From DTU032 sp964346175 (GTDB lineage: Bacteria > Bacillota > Clostridia > Saccharofermentanales > DTU023), in contig CAYFTG010000002.1 of the NCBI GenBank assembly GCA_964346175.1, positions 62,001 to 126,000 of the forward strand: DNA of 64,000 nucleotides, in the 5' to 3' direction. The translations under genes were made by a program, and so were the position numbers. The notes under the pieces are model-generated. The model was not told where the DNA came from. It worked only from the letters and a program-made list of their open reading frames with translations, and searched no databases. Below, one piece after another: positions 51,745-60,788 of this stretch; position 1 is the first letter of the stretch; the number at the start of each line of letters is the position of its first letter.

Positions 51745-53103
51745 ATGAGAATTTTAGTCATTGGAGCAGTGGCGGCAGGAACGTCAGCAGCCACCAAAGC
51801 GCGCCGCAATAACGAGAAAGCCGAGATTGTCATATATGAGCAAGGTGAGCATATATCTTATGTAGGCTGCGACACTCCTTATTATATTGGCGGAGTCATT
51901 GATGATATCAACACACTAGCGCCACGCGGCGTAGATTTTTTCAAAGAAAAACACAATGTCGACGTGAAAATTCGACACCAAGTCACTGCCATCAACTTAT
52001 CTGAGCAGACTTTGACCGTTACGGACTTAGACACTGAACAGAGCTTCGTCGATCATTACGATACACTCATCATCGCTACCGGAGCAAAATCTACTCTTCC
52101 CCCGATTAAGGGTATTGAGCAGGATCATGTTTTCAGCCTAAGAACCCTCCAGGATGCCATCGATATCGAAAGCTTTATCAGCGAGAAAAAGCCTAAGACC
52201 GCAGCCATCATCGGTAGCGGCAGCATCGGGATGGAATTGAGCGAAAACTTCGTCCGGCGAGGGCTCGATACTCACATGATTGAAATGGCCCCTTACATTC
52301 ACCCGGCTCTTGACCCCGAGATGGCACAGCAAATCGAGGAACATCTGCTGGAACACGGTATCCACCTCTACAGGAAAGCTCAGGCCAAAGAAATCACGAC
52401 AAATCACGTCCTTAGCGCCGATGGGCAGGAAATTCCGGGCGATATTGTCATCGTTGCTACCGGAGTCAAAGCAGAAGTCTCGTTGGCCCGAGAAGCAGGT
52501 ATCAAAATAGGAGAGAGCAGCGCTATAGCAGTCAACGAATTTTTGCAAACCAGCGCTCCCAACGTGTACGCCTGCGGCGACTGCATTGAGCACTTTAATC
52601 TGATTACACAAAAACCAAGCTTTTTCCCTCTAGGATCTACCGCCAATAAGACAGGGCGCATCGTCGGCGATGTTGTTACCGGAGGCAAGCTCCGCTTCCG
52701 AGGTGTAGTCGGAACCGGAATCTTCCAAGTTTTCGGCCTCAATGTGGCAAAAAGCGGCTTAAACGAATCTCAAGCCCGCGCGGCCGGCTACGATATTGAA
52801 ATCGCTAACATCGTTATGTCGCCGGATCGAATTTCCGCCCTCAAAAATGAAACCCTGCACATCAAGGCCATCGCTGACCGCGACACAGAAAAACTCTTGG
52901 GCGTTCAAATAATTGGCAAAGAAGGTGTTTCCAAACGCATGGACGTACTTGTCACCGCTATGACTTTCGGAGCGAAAGTCGGCGACCTCTTCCACCTCGA
53001 CTTAGCTTATTCGCCGCTGCACTCAGTGGTAAGGGATCCTGTTATGTATGTAGGCATGGTCTTAGACGGAGCGATCAGCAAAAGTAAAGCCAAAAACAAA
53101 TAA
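51745..53103 (+). CDS. NADH oxidase/CoA-disulfide-reductase-type flavoprotein
   Basis: 452-residue pyridine nucleotide-disulfide oxidoreductase. It starts with an FAD-binding motif VIGAVAAGTSAATKARR, then EHISYVGCDTPYYIGG; the Cys of this segment aligns with the redox cysteine of NADH oxidase and CoA-disulfide reductase. The NAD motif AIIGSGSIGMELSENF and the C-terminal ACGDC-type VYACGDC are also present. It could reduce O2 to water or CoA disulfide. AAAGGAG precedes the ATG, and a strong terminator follows. The rubrerythrin gene converges from the other side, suggesting an oxygen-stress neighbourhood. Confidence 0.9.
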   Translation: MRILVIGAVAAGTSAATKARRNNEKAEIVIYEQGEHISYVGCDTPYYIGGVIDDINTLAPRGVDFFKEKHNVDVKIRHQVTAINLSEQTLTVTDLDTEQSFVDHYDTLIIATGAKSTLPPIKGIEQDHVFSLRTLQDAIDIESFISEKKPKTAAIIGSGSIGMELSENFVRRGLDTHMIEMAPYIHPALDPEMAQQIEEHLLEHGIHLYRKAQAKEITTNHVLSADGQEIPGDIVIVATGVKAEVSLAREAGIKIGESSAIAVNEFLQTSAPNVYACGDCIEHFNLITQKPSFFPLGSTANKTGRIVGDVVTGGKLRFRGVVGTGIFQVFGLNVAKSGLNESQARAAGYDIEIANIVMSPDRISALKNETLHIKAIADRDTEKLLGVQIIGKEGVSKRMDVLVTAMTFGAKVGDLFHLDLAYSPLHSVVRDPVMYVGMVLDGAISKSKAKNK

Positions 53104-53118
53104 CAAGGCCAAAAAACT

Positions 53119-53145
53119 AAAGCCTCCGGAGCCCCCGGAGGCTTT
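53119..53145. terminator. Bidirectional terminator
   Basis: Eleven-base arms AAAGCCTCCGG (53119-53129) and its complement, with a short loop. On the minus strand it is followed by TTTAGTTTTTT, so it terminates the rubrerythrin transcript; on the plus strand the T-run is weaker, after the flavoprotein gene. Confidence 0.85.
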
Positions 53146-53188
53146 AATACATTTTATTAAACTTAGCCTGATCTCAGCTTGCTAAGTT

Positions 53189-53773
53189 TTAATAGGTTTC
53201 GACGAAAAGCTCGAAATGCTCTTGCTTATGAGCGCAAGCGGGGCAGAGATCAGGAGCCGACATGCCCTTATGGATATAGCCGCAGTTATTGCACTTCCAG
53301 AGAACTTCTTCATCGCGAGTGAAGACACGGTCATTCTCAATATTTTCCAGCAGCTTGCGGAAACGAGTCTCATGGGCTTCTTCTACTTCAGCAATCTCAC
53401 GCCAGACATAAGCAACCTCGGGGAATCCTTCTTCGTCAGCTAAATCTGCAAAATCAGGATACATTTGATGAGCCTCGGCATGCTCACCATTGATGGCGCT
53501 CTTCAAATTCTCGACCGTATTGGCATAGGTTACCGGATAATCCCAATTGACATTTACTGCCTCATCGGGTTCAAAATCCTGACGCAAGAACTTATAGAAG
53601 CGTTTACCATGTTCCACCTCATTACGGGCGGTTTCTTCAAAAATGTTCTGAATCTGGACGTAGCCTTCCGCTTTTGCCTGCTTTGCCGCCACATTGTAAC
53701 GGAAAGTAGCCTGAGCTTCACCGGCAAAAGAAATCATCAGGTTTTTTGCTGTTTGTGTTCCTTTTAATGACAT
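53189..53773 (-). CDS. rbr: Rubrerythrin
   Basis: Non-haem di-iron peroxidase that protects anaerobes from hydrogen peroxide. 194 residues: an N-terminal four-helix ferritin-like domain (about 1-145) with ARNEVEHGKRF and EIAEVEEAHETRFRKLL providing Glu and His di-iron ligands, and a C-terminal rubredoxin domain with CNNCG and CPACAH binding one Fe. AAGGAGG precedes the ATG. It converges with the flavoprotein gene; the nitroreductase is divergent upstream. Confidence 0.97.
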   Translation of the reverse strand: MSLKGTQTAKNLMISFAGEAQATFRYNVAAKQAKAEGYVQIQNIFEETARNEVEHGKRFYKFLRQDFEPDEAVNVNWDYPVTYANTVENLKSAINGEHAEAHQMYPDFADLADEEGFPEVAYVWREIAEVEEAHETRFRKLLENIENDRVFTRDEEVLWKCNNCGYIHKGMSAPDLCPACAHKQEHFELFVETY

Positions 53774-53912
53774 AAAATCCTCCTTAATTTTTATATACTA
53801 CTTATGTGTATAATTTGATTACCTTTAAACTCTATCATAAATATAACAAAAGCCTTTGTGCTAGGCAAACAAGCAGACTATATACTTGAAGCTGTTAAAG
53901 AAAGGACAGACA

Positions 53913-54419
53913 ATGAAAAATTTACTGGATTTATTAAAAGGTCGTTACTCTGAGAGGCGCTTTGATCCGAACAAAACAGTCGAAGATGAAAAGCTGGAGC
54001 TCCTACTTGAAGCAGCCCGAATCGCGCCTACCGCTTCCAATCGGCAGGCCTTCAGGCTTTATCTTCTTAAAGGAGAAAAAGGCCAAGCCATTATTTCCAA
54101 TTTCAATGCTCCGGTACATATTGTCATCACCGGAGTCGCTGAAGAAGCTTGGGTCAGGAAGCAGGACTCTTTCAACGCCTGCGAACTAGATATTGGCATA
54201 GTCGGGACACATATCATGTTAGAGGCAGAAGATCTCGGACTAAAAAGTTGCATGATTTGCGCCTTCGATGTCACTGAACTGCAAGTCGGTCTGAACTTGC
54301 CCGAAGAGGAATATCCCATCTTGGCCCTAGCTGTCGGTTATCCCAGCGAAGCCTCACGACCGGCAAAAAAACATACGGAGCGCAAAAGTCTAGAAGAGCT
54401 GGTGACTGTTATCGAATAA
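53913..54419 (+). CDS. Nitroreductase family protein
   Basis: FMN-dependent oxidoreductase of 168 residues. The N-terminal MKNLLDLLKGRYSERRFDPNK and EAARIAPTASNRQAFRLY form the FMN-binding start of the family; LGLKSCMICAFDV and PILALAVGYP are near the C-terminus. At this short length it belongs to the compact nitroreductases. I use the ATG at 53913 with AAAGGACAG upstream. Substrate unknown. It is divergent to rubrerythrin, so the shared region may carry a common oxidative-stress operator; I see none clearly. Confidence 0.9.
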   Translation: MKNLLDLLKGRYSERRFDPNKTVEDEKLELLLEAARIAPTASNRQAFRLYLLKGEKGQAIISNFNAPVHIVITGVAEEAWVRKQDSFNACELDIGIVGTHIMLEAEDLGLKSCMICAFDVTELQVGLNLPEEEYPILALAVGYPSEASRPAKKHTERKSLEELVTVIE

Positions 54420-54496
54420 ATAAATCCAGATAAATCGCAGCAGCACATAGACCTAAGCAACACACCCAATAGCGATCGTTTCACAGCCGCCTACAA

Positions 54497-54523
54497 GCTG
54501 CCTAGATCACTCAGCTAGGCAGC
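54497..54523. repeat. Inverted repeat between nitroreductase and mfd
   Basis: Nine-base perfect arms GCTGCCTAG (54497-54505) and CTAGGCAGC (54515-54523) with a nine-base loop. Neither strand shows a following T-run, so a terminator role is uncertain; it sits immediately past the mfd stop and may end both converging transcripts. Confidence 0.55.
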
Positions 54524-54524
54524 A

Positions 54525-57500
54525 CTACTCTCTGCCCTTCTCGTCCGCCTGAGCAAAGAGATTACGTAAAATTGCAGCGGTTTTGTGATCATCAGCAGCT
54601 GCCTCCCACACCATAATATTGGGACGCTTCCCGGCGTTAAAAACCAGCTTATGCCGACCCGATTCAGCCGCCATAAGCGCAGCAATCAGTTCCATGTCGG
54701 CACCGTTTTCCTCGTCAATCAATAGCTCTATATCTCTGCCGCGACCCCGGATACGACTAAAACCGGCCCGTTCCCCGAAAGCCCTGATAAAGGAAATATC
54801 CAGCAGCGCCAGCGCCTTAGCCGGCGGTTCTCCATAGCGGTCGATCATTTCATCAAGCACATCACGATAATCAACAACAGTGTCAATCGCAGCAATTCTG
54901 CGATAAAGATTGAGGCGCTCCTCATCCAGCAAGATGTACATAGGCGGCAGGCCCGCATCAACAGGCAGCTCCACCACCGTCTCAGTTCGTTTCTTGGCCG
55001 GTTCTTCACTTGTCAGCTCCTCTATCTCCTGATCCAACATCTTCGTATAGAGGTCGTAGCCGATACTCTCCATGTGTCCACTCTGCTCACCGCCGAGAAG
55101 GCTGCCGGCTCCGCGCACCTCCAGATCCCGCAAAGCAATCTGGAAGCCCGAACCAAGCTCGGTGAAATCTCTTATCGCCAGCAAACGCTTCTGCGCCTGT
55201 TCGCTCAAAGCCCGATCCGGCCGGTACGTAATCAGCGCATACGCTTGACGTCCCGACCGCCCCACGCGCCCGCGAATCTGATAGAGCTGCGCCAGACCGA
55301 GGCGGTCCGCGTCTTCAACTATGAGCGTATTAACATTCGGCATGTCGATCCCCGACTCAATAATCGTGGTTGCGACGAGCACATCAAACTCACCATTAAT
55401 GAAGTCAGTAATGATCCTCTCCAGCTGCCGCTCATCCATCTGCCCGTGTGCCGCTGCGAAACGAAGACCAGGCATTTTTTCCTGCAATTCCGCCACCTTG
55501 CGATCGATCGAACGCGTACGATTGTGAAGGTAAAAAACCTGGCCCCGTCGCGCATGCTCGCGCCTGATCGCGTCAATCACCAGCTTTTCATCGTATTCAA
55601 TAACCGTAGTTTGAACGGCACGGCGATCTTCCGGCCCTTCTTCCAAGAGAGAAATATCGCGGATGCCGGACAAAGACATATGCAACGTACGGGGAATCGG
55701 TGTCGCGGTTAGAGAAAGTACATCCACGGTCGGGTGTTTAGCCTTGATAATTTCCTTGTGATCCACACCGAAACGCTGCTCTTCGTCGATAACTAGAAGG
55801 CCCAGTTTTTTAAAATTCACATCCTGAGAGAGAAGGCGATGTGTGCCCACAACAATATCTACCGTGCCCTTGTTCAAATCGGCCACGGTCTGGCGCCGTT
55901 CTTTCAGCGAAACAAAGCGGCTCATCTCACGCACAGTTACGGGGAAATCTCGCAGACGCTCTTTCAGGTTTTCGTAGTGCTGCTTGCACAGTATGGTCGT
56001 CGGTGCCAAGAGCGCTGCCTGAAAGCCGTCTCCTACTGCTTTGTACATGGCCCGGAAGGCGAGCTCCGTCTTGCCGAAGCCGACATCTCCGCAGATGAGA
56101 CGATCCATGATGCGCTGAGATTCCATGTCCGCCTTGATCTCCTCCAGCGCCTGCAACTGGTCCTCGGTTTCCTCATAGGGGAAGAGCGCTTCAAACTCCT
56201 CCTGCCAGAGCGTATCCGTAGAGAAGGCATGCCCGCGGCGAGCCCGCCGCTCGGCATAGAGAGCAACCAGATCTGTCGCCAGCTTTTTGATTGAATCGTG
56301 AGCCCGCGCCTTTTGTCGCTGCCACTCCGTACCGCCTAGGCGTGACAACTTCGGCTTGGCCTCACCGACATGGACATAGGGAGAGAGCAGATCAAATTGA
56401 TCAACCGCCACATGCAAATCGCCATCAGCATAGTTAATGTGCAGATAGTCGCGTGCGCCGTCTGAAGTCCGGATGGTTTCAGTACCTTCAAAGCGGCCGA
56501 TGCCGTGATCTTCGTGCACGACAAGTGATCCGGGGACTAGGTCTTGATAAAAAACCTCACGCTTCGAGCGTCGTTTGCGCGTGGTGCGGGTCTTTTTTAC
56601 GCCGAAAATATCCTCAGTGCCCAAGAGGAACAAACCAGCTTGCGGCAGAATAAAACCGCGGGGCAGTTTGAGCTCGGATATTTCTACAGCGCTGAGCTGG
56701 TATTCATTGACAAAGCTGCGCAGGTGCTCACTGCGCTCGGTACTACCGGCTAACATGAATACCTTGCCGCCAGCAGCAAGATGCTCTTGCAAATCGCTCG
56801 CCATCTGTTCGTTGCGGCCGCGGTAGCGATCAGCCACCCGGCAATCCACGTCGAGTCTTTCCGCCTGCGGGAACTTATTGTCATCAGTAGGCAGCCGACC
56901 CAGAGACAGCCAAGTTCCGGCGCTTTGCAGCTCCTCCAGCACCTCCACTGCCGGCCGTTGTAAGTATTCAGCAATACCGGGAGCTTCTGCGCCTTCGATC
57001 AGCGACTGCAGACGAGAATAAAAGCCGGCTTGGGACTGGTACATGACCGTCTTGACCTCGCTATATTCGTCCATTAAATAGAGAGGGGTAGAAGCGTCCA
57101 GATAATCTAGCAGGGTGGCAGTCGTCTCAGACATTAAGGGCATCCAGCGATCCTGAGCCGGGAAAAAGATGCCGTTCGTAATTCGTTCAGCATCGCTCCT
57201 GCCCATACGCTCAATCTTGGCGATTGTGTCGCGATCCAGGCTGCGGCGACGTGCATCCAGCACGTTGTCTTTTGTGTGCGTCAAAACCCTAGCCGCCAGT
57301 TCTTCGCGCTCTTCCGGCATGAGGAGCCACTCGCGCACGGGCGTAATCTGCGCCTCAGCCAAATAGTCGCTGGAACGTTGCGATTCGGGATCAAAGCGTT
57401 TGATCTCATCAATTTCAATGTCAAAAAAGGAAAGCCGCAGGCAAGGATTCTCGTCCACAAACTGATGGTTGATCTGCGAAGGGTAAATATCGATAATGTC

Positions 57501-58067
57501 GCCACGGCGGGCGAAATGACCGGGCCGTTCGACGCGACCGACGCGTTCGAAGCCAGCCAAAAGCAGCTTGCGCTCGAGCTCTTCGGGTTCGATCTGCTCT
57601 GACTGGCGGAACTCCAGGCTGAAACGAGATAAGCGATCCGGGCTGATCAGTTTTTGCAGGAGAGTTTCGGCACTAACAATTAAGAAATTAAATTTTTGCT
57701 TGCGGATCAAATCCAGTGTAGCCAAGCGGAAGATTTCCTCTTCCCTACTGGCTGCCCTGGCATCGTAGAGAGTCCATTCACGTGCCCTGAAGCTGAGGAT
57801 CGAAGATTCCTGGGCTTTTTCTGCAGCCAGAATCTCCTTAAGCTCTTCTTCGACTACGCGGACGCGGGCTTCATCCGGAACTAGCAGCACCAAGGGTCTG
57901 CCGGATTCTTTCTGCACAGTAGCCGCGTACCAGAGCTTGGCAGGATCAGACAGCCCGAAAAGATTCACTGAGCGCCCGGCTCTGAGGTGCTCGCCGGCTT
58001 GAGACAGTGTTTTTTCTTTTTTAATCAGGTTCAGGATTTCAAGAGAGTCTTGCTGAACAGACTGCAT
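54525..58067 (-). CDS. mfd: Transcription-repair coupling factor
   Basis: Removes stalled RNA polymerase and recruits UvrA. 1180 residues, the full length of Mfd. Domains in order: UvrB-like N-terminal part (about 1-330), RNA polymerase-interacting domain (about 490-560, with DLVPGSLVVHEDHGIGRFEG), the translocase RecG-like helicase (Walker A GDVGFGKTELAF, DEEQRFG, TATPIPRTLHMS) and the C-terminal TRCF domain. It is the last gene of a run that begins with nagB-walR. Its start overlaps the pth stop by one base. Confidence 0.97.
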   Translation of the reverse strand: MQSVQQDSLEILNLIKKEKTLSQAGEHLRAGRSVNLFGLSDPAKLWYAATVQKESGRPLVLLVPDEARVRVVEEELKEILAAEKAQESSILSFRAREWTLYDARAASREEEIFRLATLDLIRKQKFNFLIVSAETLLQKLISPDRLSRFSLEFRQSEQIEPEELERKLLLAGFERVGRVERPGHFARRGDIIDIYPSQINHQFVDENPCLRLSFFDIEIDEIKRFDPESQRSSDYLAEAQITPVREWLLMPEEREELAARVLTHTKDNVLDARRRSLDRDTIAKIERMGRSDAERITNGIFFPAQDRWMPLMSETTATLLDYLDASTPLYLMDEYSEVKTVMYQSQAGFYSRLQSLIEGAEAPGIAEYLQRPAVEVLEELQSAGTWLSLGRLPTDDNKFPQAERLDVDCRVADRYRGRNEQMASDLQEHLAAGGKVFMLAGSTERSEHLRSFVNEYQLSAVEISELKLPRGFILPQAGLFLLGTEDIFGVKKTRTTRKRRSKREVFYQDLVPGSLVVHEDHGIGRFEGTETIRTSDGARDYLHINYADGDLHVAVDQFDLLSPYVHVGEAKPKLSRLGGTEWQRQKARAHDSIKKLATDLVALYAERRARRGHAFSTDTLWQEEFEALFPYEETEDQLQALEEIKADMESQRIMDRLICGDVGFGKTELAFRAMYKAVGDGFQAALLAPTTILCKQHYENLKERLRDFPVTVREMSRFVSLKERRQTVADLNKGTVDIVVGTHRLLSQDVNFKKLGLLVIDEEQRFGVDHKEIIKAKHPTVDVLSLTATPIPRTLHMSLSGIRDISLLEEGPEDRRAVQTTVIEYDEKLVIDAIRREHARRGQVFYLHNRTRSIDRKVAELQEKMPGLRFAAAHGQMDERQLERIITDFINGEFDVLVATTIIESGIDMPNVNTLIVEDADRLGLAQLYQIRGRVGRSGRQAYALITYRPDRALSEQAQKRLLAIRDFTELGSGFQIALRDLEVRGAGSLLGGEQSGHMESIGYDLYTKMLDQEIEELTSEEPAKKRTETVVELPVDAGLPPMYILLDEERLNLYRRIAAIDTVVDYRDVLDEMIDRYGEPPAKALALLDISFIRAFGERAGFSRIRGRGRDIELLIDEENGADMELIAALMAAESGRHKLVFNAGKRPNIMVWEAAADDHKTAAILRNLFAQADEKGRE

Positions 58068-58651
58068 TAATCAAGCTCTTTCTTTTGGTTATAGCGCTCT
58101 TGTGCCTTAGAGATCTTGCCTTGAATAATCAATTCACAGCAATCGGCAGCGGCGTCGAGAGACCGTTGTACAAGTTCTTGATCTGATTTAGGTATTTTTG
58201 ACAAAACAATATCTACCATATCCCCAAGGGGTCGAGGTCCCATACCGATACGGATGCGGGGAAAGTTTTCGCTCTGCAAGTGGGAGATGATCGATTTCAT
58301 CCCTTTATGGGAGCCAGCGCCTCCCTGTTCCTTGATGCGAAGCATGCCGACATCAAGGTCGATGTCATCATAGAGAACGATAATATTTTCTTCGGGAATT
58401 TTGTAATAATCAGCTGCAGCGCGTACGCTCTCGCCGGAGAGATTCATAAATGTCTCAGGTGCCAGCAGTAACACCTGCTGACTGCAGATAAGCCCTTCCG
58501 TGCTTAAGCCCTTGAAGCGGATCTTGTTTACGGACAGGCGGTGGCGTCGCGCCAAGGTATGCAGGGCTAGGCGACCAAGATTGTGCCAAGTATTTTCATA
58601 TCTTTTTCCGGGATTGCCTAATCCGACAATCAACCAACGTTCATTAGCCAT
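58067..58651 (-). CDS. pth: Peptidyl-tRNA hydrolase
   Basis: Recycles peptidyl-tRNA. 194 residues, with GLGNPGKRYENTWHNLG carrying the catalytic His in TWHN, the MNLSGESV motif, and LYDDIDLDVGMLRIKEQGGAGSHKGMKSI with catalytic Asp. The first ATG at 58651 is used. It lies directly upstream of mfd (overlap of 1 base), a common order in Bacillota. Confidence 0.96.
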   Translation of the reverse strand: MANERWLIVGLGNPGKRYENTWHNLGRLALHTLARRHRLSVNKIRFKGLSTEGLICSQQVLLLAPETFMNLSGESVRAAADYYKIPEENIIVLYDDIDLDVGMLRIKEQGGAGSHKGMKSIISHLQSENFPRIRIGMGPRPLGDMVDIVLSKIPKSDQELVQRSLDAAADCCELIIQGKISKAQERYNQKKELD

Positions 58652-58705
58652 ATCTATTACGCTTATTCTACCTAAATTAATCCAAGGGTGTAGGGTGTTC
58701 AGAAA

Positions 58706-59503
58706 TCATTCTAATACAAAAGGCGCTGAACATCTGTAGCGTTCGGAGACACGGATGCGGATGTCCTTTTCGTTTTGAGCTCCGATTTCCTCCAAAGCAT
58801 TCTTGACAGTGTCAAAAGCCAGAGCAGGTAAATTGTTTTCCTGACTGAGGTGTGACAGAGCCAGTGCTTCGGTGCCGTGATCCAATAAAAAACACGCTGC
58901 CTGCGCTGCCTCCATGTTTGACAAGTGACCTGAGCGGCCATCTATACGAACTTTCAGCGGATAAGGATAGTCACCGTTCCAGAGCATTTCCTTGTCGTAA
59001 TTGGATTCGAGGAATACGAGCTTGCAACCTTTAAGGTTTTCGCGTGCGTATTCGTTAAATTCCCCGGCGTCAGTCATCACACCCACATCTCCATGCTTCG
59101 AAATAATGCGAAAACCTACCGGATCCACGGCATCGTGTGAAGTGGGAAAAGCCATAACTTCAGTATCGCGAATAGTAAAGGGATTGCCGGGTACAATCAA
59201 GTGCACCAAATCGTAGTCGATTTTACCCAACTGCGCTTCCGCTTTAGTAAAGGTCGACAGGGTCGTGTACAGCGGTATCTTGTGGCGACGCATAACGACA
59301 CCGACACCGGAAATATGATCTATATGTTCGTGCGTCAGCAAAATCGCGTCAACCTGATTGGGATCTTGATCAAACTCATCAAGAGCCATTGCGAAACGCT
59401 TACCGTTAAGTCCCAGATCGATGACTAAACTAGCAGATTCCGTGCGAATAAAAGTTGAGTTGCCGCTGCTACCCGAACGCAGAGAAACGCCGAAACATGT
59501 CAT
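58706..59503 (-). CDS. walJ: MBL-fold metallohydrolase, WalJ/YycJ-like
   Basis: 265-residue metallo-beta-lactamase-fold protein with the HxHxDH motif THEHIDH and further metal residues in MTDAGE and ALSHLSQEN. Its place directly after murA and near walRK, and the N-terminal CFGVSLRSGSSGNSTFI, match WalJ (YycJ), a 5'-3' exonuclease-type member encoded in the WalRK operon of Bacillota. Exact activity is unknown. It shares a 4-base overlap with the murA stop (59500-59503). Confidence 0.9.
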   Translation of the reverse strand: MTCFGVSLRSGSSGNSTFIRTESASLVIDLGLNGKRFAMALDEFDQDPNQVDAILLTHEHIDHISGVGVVMRRHKIPLYTTLSTFTKAEAQLGKIDYDLVHLIVPGNPFTIRDTEVMAFPTSHDAVDPVGFRIISKHGDVGVMTDAGEFNEYARENLKGCKLVFLESNYDKEMLWNGDYPYPLKVRIDGRSGHLSNMEAAQAACFLLDHGTEALALSHLSQENNLPALAFDTVKNALEEIGAQNEKDIRIRVSERYRCSAPFVLE

Positions 59504-60774
59504 ATTCTGTTGTTCTCCACGACTTTGATCTCGGCTCCGATTTTGCGCATTTTTTCCACGAAAAACTCATAACCGCGCTCGATCTTTTCAACTTCCTCTA
59601 TTACGGAAGTGCCTTCAGCTGCTAAAGCGGCCATGACCATTGCAGCTCCCGCTCGTAAATCCCGGGCTCTTAGCTTGGATCCAGTGAGTTTGGTGCCACC
59701 TTGGATAACAGCTAGTTTGCCCGAGGTGAGAATGTTGGCCCCCATCATGCGCAGATAGTCAATATATTGATAGCGGTTTTCCCAGACATTTTCCAACATA
59801 CGACCGGTGCCTTCGGCCACACATTGCAAGACTACAGCTTGCGGCTGCAGGTCGGTCGGGAAACCGGGGTAAGGCATTGTTTTGAAACTGCTGGCCTTCA
59901 ATTTCCGGCCTGCAGGAAGAGAAACACGGATGCTTTCTTCACCCTCTTCCACTTCTGCTCCCATTTCTTTGAGCTTGGCAGAGAGAGGTTCCATATGTTT
60001 GGGAATAACATCTAAGACCGTGATGTCGCCGCCTGTGAGCGGAGCCATCATCATATAAGTACCGGCTTCAATCTGGTCGGGAATAATCGCATATTCCTGA
60101 TTAGCAGGCAAAAAGGGGCGACCTTGAATTCGGATCACGTCTGTACCGGCTCCGCGGATGTCAGCACCCATGGCGTTGAGGAAGTTGGCCAAGTCTACAA
60201 TGTGCGGCTCACGAGCAGCATTATCAATCACAGTTTTCCCTTCCGCCTTGACTGCCGCCAGAATTATATTGACTGTGGCACCAACGCTGACCGTATCTAA
60301 GAAAACGCTGCCACCAATCAGCTTATCAGCCTCACAAGTGACATAGCCGTGGGAAACTTCTGTCTTTGCTCCGAGAGCCTGAAAACCTTTTAGATGTAAA
60401 TCGATCGGTCTGCTGCCAAAATCGCAGCCACCGGGCATGCGCAGCTTTACTTTTCCGAAGCGCCCCAAAAGCGCTCCTAATAAATAATAGGAGCCGCGAA
60501 TAGCTTCCATTAAAGGCTGCATCGCCTCGTGTGTATTGATCTTGCGCGGATCGATTCTGACGCAGGTCTTGCTCTCACGCACAACCTCGGCGCCCTGGTC
60601 TGCGCAGATGGTCAATAAAGTATCTATATCTCTGATTTCAGGAAGGTTCTTAATAAAACAGGGGCCGTCGACAACCATCGCTGCCGCAATAATAGCCAAA
60701 GCCGCATTTTTAGATCCACCTATAATTACATCTCCTGAAAGGCGATAGCCACCTTCTATATGATAAGTACGCAA
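59500..60774 (-). CDS. murA: UDP-N-acetylglucosamine 1-carboxyvinyltransferase
   Basis: First committed step of peptidoglycan synthesis; transfers enolpyruvate to UDP-GlcNAc. 424 residues. The catalytic cysteine lies in PGGCDFGSRPIDLHLKG, the standard fosfomycin-target loop. The start (YHIEGGYRLSGDVIIGGSKNAAL) is canonical. It is placed between walK and walJ-like, so wall synthesis and WalRK control are physically linked. Confidence 0.97.
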   Translation of the reverse strand: MRTYHIEGGYRLSGDVIIGGSKNAALAIIAAAMVVDGPCFIKNLPEIRDIDTLLTICADQGAEVVRESKTCVRIDPRKINTHEAMQPLMEAIRGSYYLLGALLGRFGKVKLRMPGGCDFGSRPIDLHLKGFQALGAKTEVSHGYVTCEADKLIGGSVFLDTVSVGATVNIILAAVKAEGKTVIDNAAREPHIVDLANFLNAMGADIRGAGTDVIRIQGRPFLPANQEYAIIPDQIEAGTYMMMAPLTGGDITVLDVIPKHMEPLSAKLKEMGAEVEEGEESIRVSLPAGRKLKASSFKTMPYPGFPTDLQPQAVVLQCVAEGTGRMLENVWENRYQYIDYLRMMGANILTSGKLAVIQGGTKLTGSKLRARDLRAGAAMVMAALAAEGTSVIEEVEKIERGYEFFVEKMRKIGAEIKVVENNRI

Positions 60775-60788
60775 TTTATTCCCTCAAG